A stretch of 19,479 nucleotides of DNA from CAYZQE01 sp964480635 (GTDB lineage: Bacteria; Pseudomonadota; Gammaproteobacteria; GCA-001735895): the NCBI GenBank assembly GCA_964480635.1, contig CAYZQE010000044.1, forward strand, positions 1 to 19,479. Direction: 5' to 3'. Shown here piece after piece: positions 14,189-19,479 of the stretch; within the stretch, counting starts at the first letter, position 1, and each line of letters begins with the position of its first letter. The notes beneath the pieces were generated by a model. The model did not search any database. It was not told the DNA's origin and saw only the letters and a program-made list of their open reading frames with translations. A program made the position numbers and the translations under genes.

Positions 14189-15463
14189 TTATTCGTCAGA
14201 TGATGCTAATGCGACTTCTTTGTCTTCATAAACAATATAAGGCTGATTATCACCGTTGATAACCGATGCATCTAGCACAATTTTACTGACATTATCCATC
14301 GCAGGTAAATCAAACATAACATCAAGTAATGTATTTTCTAAAATTGTTCTCAAACCACGAGCACCTGTTTTACGTGACATCGCTTTAACGGCAACAGCAG
14401 ACAAACAGTCTTCACGAAACTCAATGTCACAACCTTCTAATTCAAAAATTGTCTTATATTGTTTCGTTATTGCATTTTTTGGCTCTGTTAGTATTCGAAT
14501 CAAAGCTTCTTCGTCTAATTCTTCTAGTGTAGTGACCATGGGTAGGCGACCAACAAATTCAGGAATTAAACCGTATTTAATTAAATCTTCTGGCTCAACA
14601 TCTTCAATCACTTCACCAAATAAGCGCTCGTTTTCTTTACCGCTAACTGTCGCACCAAAACCTATACCACCCTTATCAGAGCGATCATTGATTACTTTAT
14701 CCAGACCAGCAAATGCGCCACCGCAAATAAATAAGATTTTACTGGTATCGACTTGTAAAAATTCTTGCTGAGGGTGCTTACGTCCACCTTGAGGAGGAAC
14801 AGAAGCAATGGTACCTTCAATGAGTTTTAATAATGCCTGCTGTACGCCTTCACCAGAAACATCACGGGTAATAGAAGGATTATCAGACTTACGTGAAATT
14901 TTATCAATTTCATCAATGTAGACAATACCTGTTTGAGCTTTTTCTACATCGTAATCACATTTTTGAAGTAATTTTTGAATGATGTTTTCTACATCTTCAC
15001 CGACATAACCCGCTTCGGTCAATGTTGTCGCATCAGCAATGGTAAAAGGCACATCTAATAAACGAGCCATTGTTTCTGCTAAAAGCGTTTTACCTGACCC
15101 TGTGGGACCAATTAATAAAATGTTACTTTTAGAGAGTTCGACACCATCTTTTTTATGGCCAATTTCTAATCGTTTATAATGATTATAAACGGCTACCGCT
15201 AAAACCTTCTTAGCTCTTGCTTGCCCAATGACATATTCGTCAAGTTCAGCAAAAATTTCGTGGGGAATCGGTAATTTAGAATCGCTAGTGCTTTCTTTAT
15301 CTTGTATTTCTTCACGAATAATGTCGTTACAAAGCTCAACACATTCGTCACAAATAAAGACCGAAGGCCCTGCTATTAATTTTTTTACTTCGTGTTGGCT
15401 TTTACCACAGAAAGAGCAATACAGTAGTTTTTCGTCTTTCTTATCTGAATTTTTATCAGCCAT
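14189..15463 (-). CDS. clpX: ClpX, ATPase and unfoldase subunit of ClpXP
   Basis: A hexameric AAA+ unfoldase that recognises tagged substrates and feeds them to ClpP; 424 residues, equal to E. coli. The N-terminal zinc-binding domain has Cys16, Cys19, Cys38 and Cys41 (CSFC...CDEC). Walker A is GPTGSGKT (119-126) and Walker B VYIDEID (181-187). The RKH pore loop is at 228-230, and the IGF loop that docks on ClpP is at 267-269 (GGIGFGATV). Sensor and C-terminal segments (FVGRLPMVTTLEELDEEAL, SRKTGARGLRTILE) are intact. AGAGA lies about 9 bases before the ATG. It follows clpP by 73 bp with no strong terminator, so clpP-clpX are probably co-transcribed. Confidence 0.98.
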   Translation of the reverse strand: MADKNSDKKDEKLLYCSFCGKSQHEVKKLIAGPSVFICDECVELCNDIIREEIQDKESTSDSKLPIPHEIFAELDEYVIGQARAKKVLAVAVYNHYKRLEIGHKKDGVELSKSNILLIGPTGSGKTLLAETMARLLDVPFTIADATTLTEAGYVGEDVENIIQKLLQKCDYDVEKAQTGIVYIDEIDKISRKSDNPSITRDVSGEGVQQALLKLIEGTIASVPPQGGRKHPQQEFLQVDTSKILFICGGAFAGLDKVINDRSDKGGIGFGATVSGKENERLFGEVIEDVEPEDLIKYGLIPEFVGRLPMVTTLEELDEEALIRILTEPKNAITKQYKTIFELEGCDIEFREDCLSAVAVKAMSRKTGARGLRTILENTLLDVMFDLPAMDNVSKIVLDASVINGDNQPYIVYEDKEVALASSDE

Positions 15464-15536
15464 TTGTTTAATCTCTATATGTTATATCTAAATTTTAGAC
15501 TTTATAGTGCAACAATCAACGATAAATAAAAAGAAA

Positions 15537-16223
15537 TTAATCTTTTTTATCGTCTTGCTCTTCAGAATCGGCACGTGAGCTTAAAACTTTATCAATTAAT
15601 CCGTATTCTGCGGCTTCTTCAGCGCTCATGAAATTATCACGTTCAGTGTCTGCACCAATCTCTTTCATGCTCTTTCCGGTGTCATTCGATAAAAGCGTAT
15701 TTAAACGGGTGCGAACATTGATGATTTCTTTTGCATGGATTTCAAAATCGGTCGCTTGACCTTGAAAACCACCAAGAGGTTGGTGGATCATCATGCGAGA
15801 GTGAGGTAAACCATAGCGCTTACCTTGAGCACCGCCTGCTAACAATACAGCGCCCATACTAGCCGCTTGGCCCGTACATAACGTAACAACATCACATTTT
15901 ATAAACTGCATGGTGTCATAAATGGCAAGACCCGCAGTAACAGAACCACCGGGGCTATTAATATAAAGAGAGATATCTTTATCAGGGTTTTCAGATTCTA
16001 AAAATAATAACTGAGCGACAATTAAATTTGCCATGTGGTCTTCAACCTGACCAACCACAAATATGACGCGTTCTTTTAACAGTCTTGAATAAATATCATA
16101 CGCGCGTTCGCCACGTGCAGACTGCTCAACAACCATAGGAATAATATTATTCTGAAAGTCGCCGGGCGCCATCGAAGTGGTTTGGCTCAAAATGTTTTGA
16201 GAGGTGCTCGCATCGATGATCAT
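15537..16223 (-). CDS. clpP: ClpP, proteolytic subunit of Clp protease
   Basis: A tetradecameric serine protease that degrades polypeptides delivered by ClpX or ClpA. The product has 228 residues (207 in E. coli), with a longer N-terminal propeptide-like stretch (about 1-25) and an acidic/lysine-rich tail (SEEQDDKKD). The catalytic triad is Ser122 (GQAASMGA), His147 (RMMIHQPLGG) and Asp196 (DTERDNFM). YDIYSRLLKERVIFVVGQVEDHMANLIVAQ and LYINSPGGSVTAGLAIYDTMQ are near-invariant family blocks. AGGA lies about 7 bases before the ATG at 16223. It lies between tig, 50 bp upstream, and clpX, as usual in gammaproteobacteria. Confidence 0.97.
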   Translation of the reverse strand: MIIDASTSQNILSQTTSMAPGDFQNNIIPMVVEQSARGERAYDIYSRLLKERVIFVVGQVEDHMANLIVAQLLFLESENPDKDISLYINSPGGSVTAGLAIYDTMQFIKCDVVTLCTGQAASMGAVLLAGGAQGKRYGLPHSRMMIHQPLGGFQGQATDFEIHAKEIINVRTRLNTLLSNDTGKSMKEIGADTERDNFMSAEEAAEYGLIDKVLSSRADSEEQDDKKD

Positions 16224-16273
16224 ATTTTTTCCTATAATTGTTATATTAAGGTCGCTTTTAAAGCGTCAATTAA

Positions 16274-17572
16274 TTACTTATTCATGACATTATCAAAAGA
16301 TAATACTTTATCAGTAACCTTTGCTTGACTCAATATAAAGTCAACTACTTGATCTTCAAGTACCATGCCTTCTAAATTTGCACGCGCTTGCTTATTACTG
16401 TTGTAATAATCAGTGACTTGCTTAGGGTCATCATACGATGTAGCAATATCAAGAAGTGTTGAATCGACTTTAGCCTCGTCCACTTCAATCTTCTCGTTAC
16501 GAATAACTTCACCTACTAACACACCCAATTTAACGCGACGAATTGCTTCTTCGCTAAAAAGCTCATCAGGAAACATTTTCTCATCCATTTTTTCAGGGTC
16601 TTGACCAATGCCTTGTGCCGCTTGCTTTTTTAATGCTTTAAGTTCTTCTTTGACTAAAGCGGCAGGAACATCAACTTTATTGGCTTTTAACAAGCCATCC
16701 ATCACTGCATTTTTATTATTCGCTTTAAGCTTTTGAGCTAACTCTTTTTCCATGTTAGCTTTCACATCGTTCTTTAATGTTTCAACATTACCGTCTTCAA
16801 CGCCAAACTCTTTTGCAAACGTCTCATCAATTTCTGGTATGACAGAACCTGAAACCTTAGTCACAGACAAATCAAACTGAGCTGTTTTTCCGGCAACGTC
16901 TTTACCTTGGTAATCGTCAGGGAAGGTCACATCAACTGTTTTCTCTTCGCCTGTTTTCATGCCTTTTAGGCCATTTTCAAATTCTTTTAACATTTTGCCT
17001 TCACCAATAACGACTGTCATGTCTTTACCCGTGCCGCCAGCAAACTCTTCGCCGTCAATCTTACCAACGAAATCACAAATCACTTGGTCGCCTTTTTTAC
17101 TCTTACGTTTGCATTCTTTCCACGTGGCTTTTTGAGCTTTTAACTTATCAAGCATACCGTCTAAGTCTTTATCTTCAATGACGCAAGTTTGGTTTACTAC
17201 GGTGATCTTTTTCATTTCTACCTTTTTAATTTCTGGGTAGACTTCAAAAGTTGCTGTATAAGCCATGCCTTCTTTATCGTCAGCGTCAGCCGCTTCGATT
17301 TTTGGCATGCCAGCTGCGCGAATTTTTTCTTGAGTTAATGCTTCGTGATAAGTTGCTTCAATAATGTCACCGAGTACTTCTTGCTTAACCGCATTGCCGT
17401 ACATTTTCTTAACAGTAGAAAAAGGAACCTTACCCGGTCTGAAACCATCAATTTTAACGGTCTTAGCGACGCTTTTAAGTTTGATGTCCACAGCTTGTGA
17501 AATCTTTTCTGCCGGAAGCTGAACAGTCATTTTACGTTCAAGGCCTTCTAGAGTTTCGACGGATACTTTCAT
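16274..17572 (-). CDS. tig: Trigger factor, ribosome-associated chaperone
   Basis: Binds the ribosome near the peptide exit and shields nascent chains; 432 residues, the same length as E. coli. The N-terminal ribosome-binding domain (about 1-115) has the signature GFRPGKVP (43-50). The E. coli FRK contact triplet reads FRP here, a common family variant. The FKBP-like prolyl isomerase domain lies about 160-240 (VICDFVGKIDGEEFAGG, FENGLKGMKTGEEKTVDVTFPDDYQG). The helical C-terminal substrate-binding arms follow (FGVEDGNVETLKNDVKANMEKEL, DVPAALVKEELKAL, VKLGVLVGEVIRNEKI). A weak GAG lies about 8 bases before the ATG. It starts 37 bp after tRNA-Leu with no terminator between, so read-through from the tRNA promoter is plausible; a TATAAA near 17596-17591 may give it an additional start. 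Confidence 0.97.
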   Translation of the reverse strand: MKVSVETLEGLERKMTVQLPAEKISQAVDIKLKSVAKTVKIDGFRPGKVPFSTVKKMYGNAVKQEVLGDIIEATYHEALTQEKIRAAGMPKIEAADADDKEGMAYTATFEVYPEIKKVEMKKITVVNQTCVIEDKDLDGMLDKLKAQKATWKECKRKSKKGDQVICDFVGKIDGEEFAGGTGKDMTVVIGEGKMLKEFENGLKGMKTGEEKTVDVTFPDDYQGKDVAGKTAQFDLSVTKVSGSVIPEIDETFAKEFGVEDGNVETLKNDVKANMEKELAQKLKANNKNAVMDGLLKANKVDVPAALVKEELKALKKQAAQGIGQDPEKMDEKMFPDELFSEEAIRRVKLGVLVGEVIRNEKIEVDEAKVDSTLLDIATSYDDPKQVTDYYNSNKQARANLEGMVLEDQVVDFILSQAKVTDKVLSFDNVMNK

Positions 17573-17609
17573 AGGATTAACTCGATATGTTTTATAGTAA
17601 GAAAAATAA

Positions 17610-17693
17610 TGGTGCGAAAGGAGAGACTCGAACTCTCACATCAAAGATACCAGAACCTAAATCTGGCGCGTCTACCAATTCCGCCACTCTCGC
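17610..17693 (-). tRNA. tRNA-Leu(TAG)
   Basis: An 84-nt class II tRNA. The acceptor stem GCGAGAG pairs with CTTTCGC (one G-U). The anticodon stem CCAGA/TCTGG encloses TTTAGGT, anticodon TAG. A long variable arm (TATCTTTGATG) and T-arm GAGAGTTCGAGTCTCTC follow. Discriminator A and CCA (17612-17610) are encoded. It is the last tRNA before tig. Confidence 0.96.
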
Positions 17694-17708
17694 AATGTGA
17701 AGATATAT

Positions 17709-17775
17709 AGATGGAAACTAATAAGTTTTCATCTATCAATGCAATATTACTGCATCTAATCAGTTTATACTGATT
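17709..17775. repeat. Run of hairpins between tRNA-His and tRNA-Leu
   Basis: AGATGGAAACT (17709-17719) with AGTTTTCATCT (17724-17734) forms an 11-bp stem with one G-T position and a four-base loop. AATCAGT (17758-17764) with ACTGATT (17769-17775) forms a perfect 7-bp stem with loop TTAT. A weaker TGCA...TGCA pair lies between (17740-17754). There is no T-tract, so these are more likely processing or spacer structures than terminators. The 88-bp spacer is the longest between intact neighbours of this cluster. Confidence 0.5.
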
Positions 17776-17781
17776 TAAATA

Positions 17782-17858
17782 TGGGGTGAGTGATGGGGAT
17801 CGAACCCACGACAACAAGAATCACAATCTTGCACTCTACCAACTGAGCTACACCCACC
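17782..17858 (-). tRNA. tRNA-His(GTG)
   Basis: A cloverleaf with acceptor GTGGGTG/CACTCAC (one G-U), anticodon stem CAAGA/TCTTG around TTGTGAT, anticodon GTG. The histidine-specific extra 5' G (position -1, base 17858) is encoded opposite discriminator C73. CCA is encoded at 17784-17782. Confidence 0.96.
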
Positions 17859-17902
17859 ATTGTTCTTTTTGCTAGGCCTGAATCAACCGTAACACCAAAA
17901 TA

Positions 17903-17979
17903 TGGCGCGCCCGGCAGGATTCGAACCTGCTACCCTCGGCTTAGAAGGCCGATGCTCTATCCTGATGAGCTACGGGCGC
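17903..17979 (-). tRNA. tRNA-Arg(TCT)
   Basis: A 77-nt cloverleaf. Acceptor GCGCCCG/CGGGCGC, anticodon stem TCGGC/GCCGA around CTTCTAA, anticodon TCT (AGA codons). The T-arm is GCAGGTTCGAATCCTGC. Discriminator G and CCA (17905-17903) are encoded. A decayed copy lies immediately upstream on the same strand. Confidence 0.97.
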
Positions 17980-17999
17980 AGAATAAATTATTTCCGCTA
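17980..17999. repeat. Flank repeat, copy 1 (next to intact tRNA-Arg)
   Basis: AGAATAAATTATTTCCGCTA matches 18136-18155 at 18 of 20 bases. The shared flank shows that the duplicated unit was tRNA-Arg plus its 5' spacer, not the tRNA alone. Confidence 0.75.
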
Positions 18000-18013
18000 G
18001 TTTCTCATCCTGC

Positions 18014-18135
18014 CTTCCGACAGGACTATTCCTGGTTCCCTACCTTCGGCTTAGAAGACCGATGCTCTCGGCAACCGCTCCTGCGTTGCTCTACCTCCTG
18101 CATCCATGCAGTCGTATCCTAATGAGCAAGGTTGC
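18014..18135 (-). pseudogene. tRNA-Arg(TCT) pseudogene, interrupted
   Basis: A decayed duplicate of the neighbouring tRNA-Arg. The anticodon arm is almost intact (plus-strand TTCGGCTTAGAAGACCGATG against CTCGGCTTAGAAGGCCGATG), still reading TCT, and part of the D-arm (ATCCTAATGAGC) remains. The T-loop has lost TTCGAAT (now a CAGGA/TCCTG stem around ATAG), the acceptor stem is only partly complementary, and no CCA is encoded. A 47-bp insert splits the D-arm. Loss of the T-loop and acceptor makes a working tRNA very unlikely. It may still be transcribed as part of the Pro-Arg-His-Leu precursor. Confidence 0.85.
18069..18115. repeat. 47-bp palindrome-rich insert in the tRNA-Arg pseudogene
   Basis: The pseudogene matches the intact gene up to GATGCTCT (18061-18068) and resumes at ATCCTAATGAGC (18116). 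The extra 47 bases are GC-richer than the surroundings. They contain GCAAC...GTTGC (18071-18075, 18085-18089) and CTGCAT/ATGCAG (18098-18111). TGCTCT occurs just before and within the insert (18063-18068, 18087-18092). This looks like a small repeat element, but only one copy is in the window. Confidence 0.65.
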
Positions 18136-18155
18136 AGAAAAAATAATTTCCGCTA
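18136..18155. repeat. Flank repeat, copy 2 (next to tRNA-Arg pseudogene)
   Basis: AGAAAAAATAATTTCCGCTA, 18 of 20 bases identical to 17980-17999. The offset is 156 bp; subtracting the 47-bp insert gives a duplicated unit of about 109 bp. Confidence 0.75.
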
Positions 18156-18189
18156 ACTATCCAAGTCCAATTTGAATAGATTAATCATA

Positions 18190-18266
18190 TGGTCGGGGTG
18201 GAGAGATTCGAACTCCCGACCCACTGCTCCCAAAGCAGTTGCGCTACCAGGCTGCGCTACACCCCG
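18190..18266 (-). tRNA. tRNA-Pro(TGG)
   Basis: A 77-nt cloverleaf. Acceptor CGGGGTG/CACCCCG, anticodon stem CTGCT/AGCAG around TTGGG, anticodon TGG. The T-arm is GGGAGTTCGAATCTCTC (one mismatch or wobble). Discriminator A and CCA (18192-18190) are encoded. It is the first gene of the tRNA cluster, 35 bp from the promoter's predicted start. Confidence 0.97.
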
Positions 18267-18307
18267 AATTTCAACTAAATCAGCTTACCCGTTTTAGCGA
18301 AGCGCGG

Positions 18308-18336
18308 ATTTTACGCGCGATTTTAGCTAAGGTCAA
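18308..18336 (-). promoter_or_regulatory. Promoter of the tRNA Pro-Arg-His-Leu cluster
   Basis: On the minus strand TTGACC (18336-18331), a 17-base spacer and TAAAAT (18313-18308) are followed by a GC-rich discriminator CCGCGC. Such discriminators typify stringently controlled stable-RNA promoters. The -10 box is nested between GCGCG and CGCGC, a small inverted repeat. The remaining 18337-18440 must hold the folD promoter, which I could not place. Confidence 0.75.
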
Positions 18337-18440
18337 TTGTGTTTTTTGAATTGTTTCAGATTATCTTAGTTGTTTCTATTTAGTAATCCATGAGAGAATT
18401 CATTACATCTATTTAACCCATAAATTTAACAGGTAAATTA

Positions 18441-19301
18441 ATGTCCGCAAACATCATTAGTGGTAAAGAAATATCTTCTCATATTAAAGATGCTGTCAAA
18501 GAAAATATTGATGCAAGACTTGCTGAAAATAAGACTCAGCCGGGCCTAGCCGTCATATTAGTTGGCGACAATCCCGCTTCTAACGTGTATGTGAACCACA
18601 AAATTAAATCCTGCGAATTTACGGGCATCTTATCGCTTTGTTTACGCAAATCATCTAAAACAACAGAAAATGAGCTATTAGCGACCATTAATGAATTGAA
18701 TGACGATGATAAAATTCATGGCATTTTAGTGCAACTCCCCTTGCCACCACATATTAATGCTGAAAAAATCATTGAGGCCATCTCACCTTTAAAAGATGTT
18801 GATGGCTTTCACCCTTATAACATCGGTCGCTTAACATTGCGAAATCCAGCTCTACGTCCTTGCACACCTTATGGCATGATAAAAATGCTCGAATCAACGG
18901 GTGTTGAGCTTAAAGGCTTAAAAGCCACTGTTATTGGTTCATCTAATATTGTTGGGCGCCCTATGGCTTTAGAGCTATTACTGGCGGGTGTCACAACGAC
19001 CATTACAAACCGTTACACGCCTGAATACCAACTTATAAAATCCACTTTAGATTCTGACATCATTATTGTTGCTTTAGGGCGACCCAACTATTTAAAAGGT
19101 GAATGGATTAAACCGGGTGCCATTGTGTTGGATGTGGGCATTAATAGAATGGAAGACGGATCTTTAACCGGTGATGTTGATTTTGACAGTGTTAAAAAAT
19201 CGGCGGGCTTTATAAGCCCTGTTCCGGGTGGCGTTGGCCCAATGACGGTTGCAATGTTAATGCAAAACACATTAACCGCTTGTGAGCTTATTGACGAATA
19301 G
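18441..19301 (+). CDS. folD: Bifunctional methylenetetrahydrofolate dehydrogenase / methenyltetrahydrofolate cyclohydrolase
   Basis: Interconverts 5,10-methylene-, 5,10-methenyl- and 10-formyl-tetrahydrofolate, supplying one-carbon units for purines and formyl-Met-tRNA. The protein has 286 residues (288 in E. coli). Active-site Tyr50 and Lys54 lie in VYVNHKIKSCE (49-59). The other motifs are ILVQLPLPP, KDVDGFHPYNIGRL, the NADP-binding VIGSSNIVGRPMALELLL and the signature PVPGGVGPMTVAML. After Lys54 the sequence SCEFTGILSLCLRKSSKTTE departs from the usual leucine-proline pattern, but the frame and catalytic residues are intact. AGG lies about 8 bases before the ATG. It is divergent from the tRNA cluster. 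Confidence 0.96.
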   Translation: MSANIISGKEISSHIKDAVKENIDARLAENKTQPGLAVILVGDNPASNVYVNHKIKSCEFTGILSLCLRKSSKTTENELLATINELNDDDKIHGILVQLPLPPHINAEKIIEAISPLKDVDGFHPYNIGRLTLRNPALRPCTPYGMIKMLESTGVELKGLKATVIGSSNIVGRPMALELLLAGVTTTITNRYTPEYQLIKSTLDSDIIIVALGRPNYLKGEWIKPGAIVLDVGINRMEDGSLTGDVDFDSVKKSAGFISPVPGGVGPMTVAMLMQNTLTACELIDE

Positions 19302-19479
19302 ATATATCGTGCACTGGCATGCAGGTCGATGGTTGGCGTGACTCCTAAGTTATCGCAAACCAGCATATCTTTAATAAAATCAGGCCTGCCCTTAAGCAGA
19401 TCATAAAGCGCATCTTTTATGCTCGCCGAAAAGCTTAATAAGGCATCTTTTGAAAACATGGCAATTGAATCAACTTTTA
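19302..19479 (-). CDS. Unrecognised partial open frame at the right edge
   Basis: On the minus strand a frame is open from the window edge: KVDSIAMFSKDALLSFSAS, then IKDALYDLLKGRPDFIKDML, then VCDNLGVTPTIDLHASARYI. It has ordinary amino-acid composition, and I do not recognise the family. In the same frame it runs on antisense through folD to 19088, where the translation is merely folD's shadow (GPTPPGTG opposite PGGVGPMT). The real gene, if any, therefore probably ends near 19300. A neighbouring frame ends in TAA at about 19296 after MPVHDISIRQ, so a frameshift, pseudogene or truncated gene convergent with folD is possible. The start would lie beyond the window, or at the ATG at 19459, which has no clear ribosome binding site. 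Confidence 0.35.

Noticed and set aside
14256..14771. 171-codon plus-strand open frame inside clpX
   Set aside because: Antisense shadow of clpX, serine-rich composition typical of reverse-strand translation.
18000..18130. CRISPR-like or second functional tRNA-Arg
   Set aside because: Only one repeat unit, no spacers, and the tRNA copy lacks a T-loop, a proper acceptor stem and CCA.
19088..19301. Continuation of the right-edge minus-strand frame through folD
   Set aside because: Translation mirrors folD conserved codons in reverse, so it is a shadow rather than coding.

Overview
The window is ordinary-looking core chromosome from a low-GC gammaproteobacterium. Three gene-order blocks point there: leuC-leuD-leuB-asd-usg; tig-clpP-clpX-lon-hupB-tRNA(Val)-tRNA(Asp)-ppiD; and a Pro-Arg-His-Leu tRNA cluster divergent from folD. 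From memory, these blocks match the order in Pseudomonas-type genomes. The protein sequences (LeuC, Asd, ClpP, trigger factor) look gammaproteobacterial, and coding and intergenic DNA is AT-rich. I cannot name the genus.

Left part (1-5624, mostly minus strand): a leucine and aspartate-family amino-acid operon, leuC, a small unlisted entericidin-like lipoprotein gene, leuD, leuB, asd and usg (a non-catalytic Asd paralogue). It is driven by a recognisable promoter just upstream of leuC. A LysR-family regulator is encoded divergently. The leader is too short for leucine attenuation, so control by the LysR protein is the likelier mode. A REP-like GGGGTCG...CGACCCC palindrome sits between leuB and asd.

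Middle left (5625-8347, plus strand): lysR, then a glnK-amtB ammonium sensing and uptake pair. The glnK leader carries NtrC-box-like sequences, and the pair ends in a bidirectional terminator shared with a convergent DUF302 gene.

Middle and right (8359-17572, minus strand): DUF302, ppiD, tRNA-Asp, tRNA-Val, hupB, lon, clpX, clpP and tig, a protein-quality-control block (nascent-chain chaperone, ClpXP and Lon proteases, periplasmic-side chaperone) with the nucleoid protein HU-beta. Several intrinsic terminators, promoters and AT-rich inverted repeats can be placed between the genes.

Right end (17573-19479): tRNA genes Pro(TGG), Arg(TCT), His(GTG) and Leu(TAG) on the minus strand, behind a promoter with a GC-rich discriminator. 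Between Pro and Arg lies a decayed tandem duplicate of the tRNA-Arg unit, interrupted by a 47-bp palindrome-rich insert. folD is on the plus strand, followed by an unrecognised open frame running off the right edge.

I see no defence system, prophage, CRISPR array, IS element or new multigene system. The most interesting items are the interrupted tRNA-Arg pseudogene, the small lipoprotein gene inside the leu operon, the candidate regulatory dyads at leuC, glnK, hupB and lon, and the unidentified right-edge frame.
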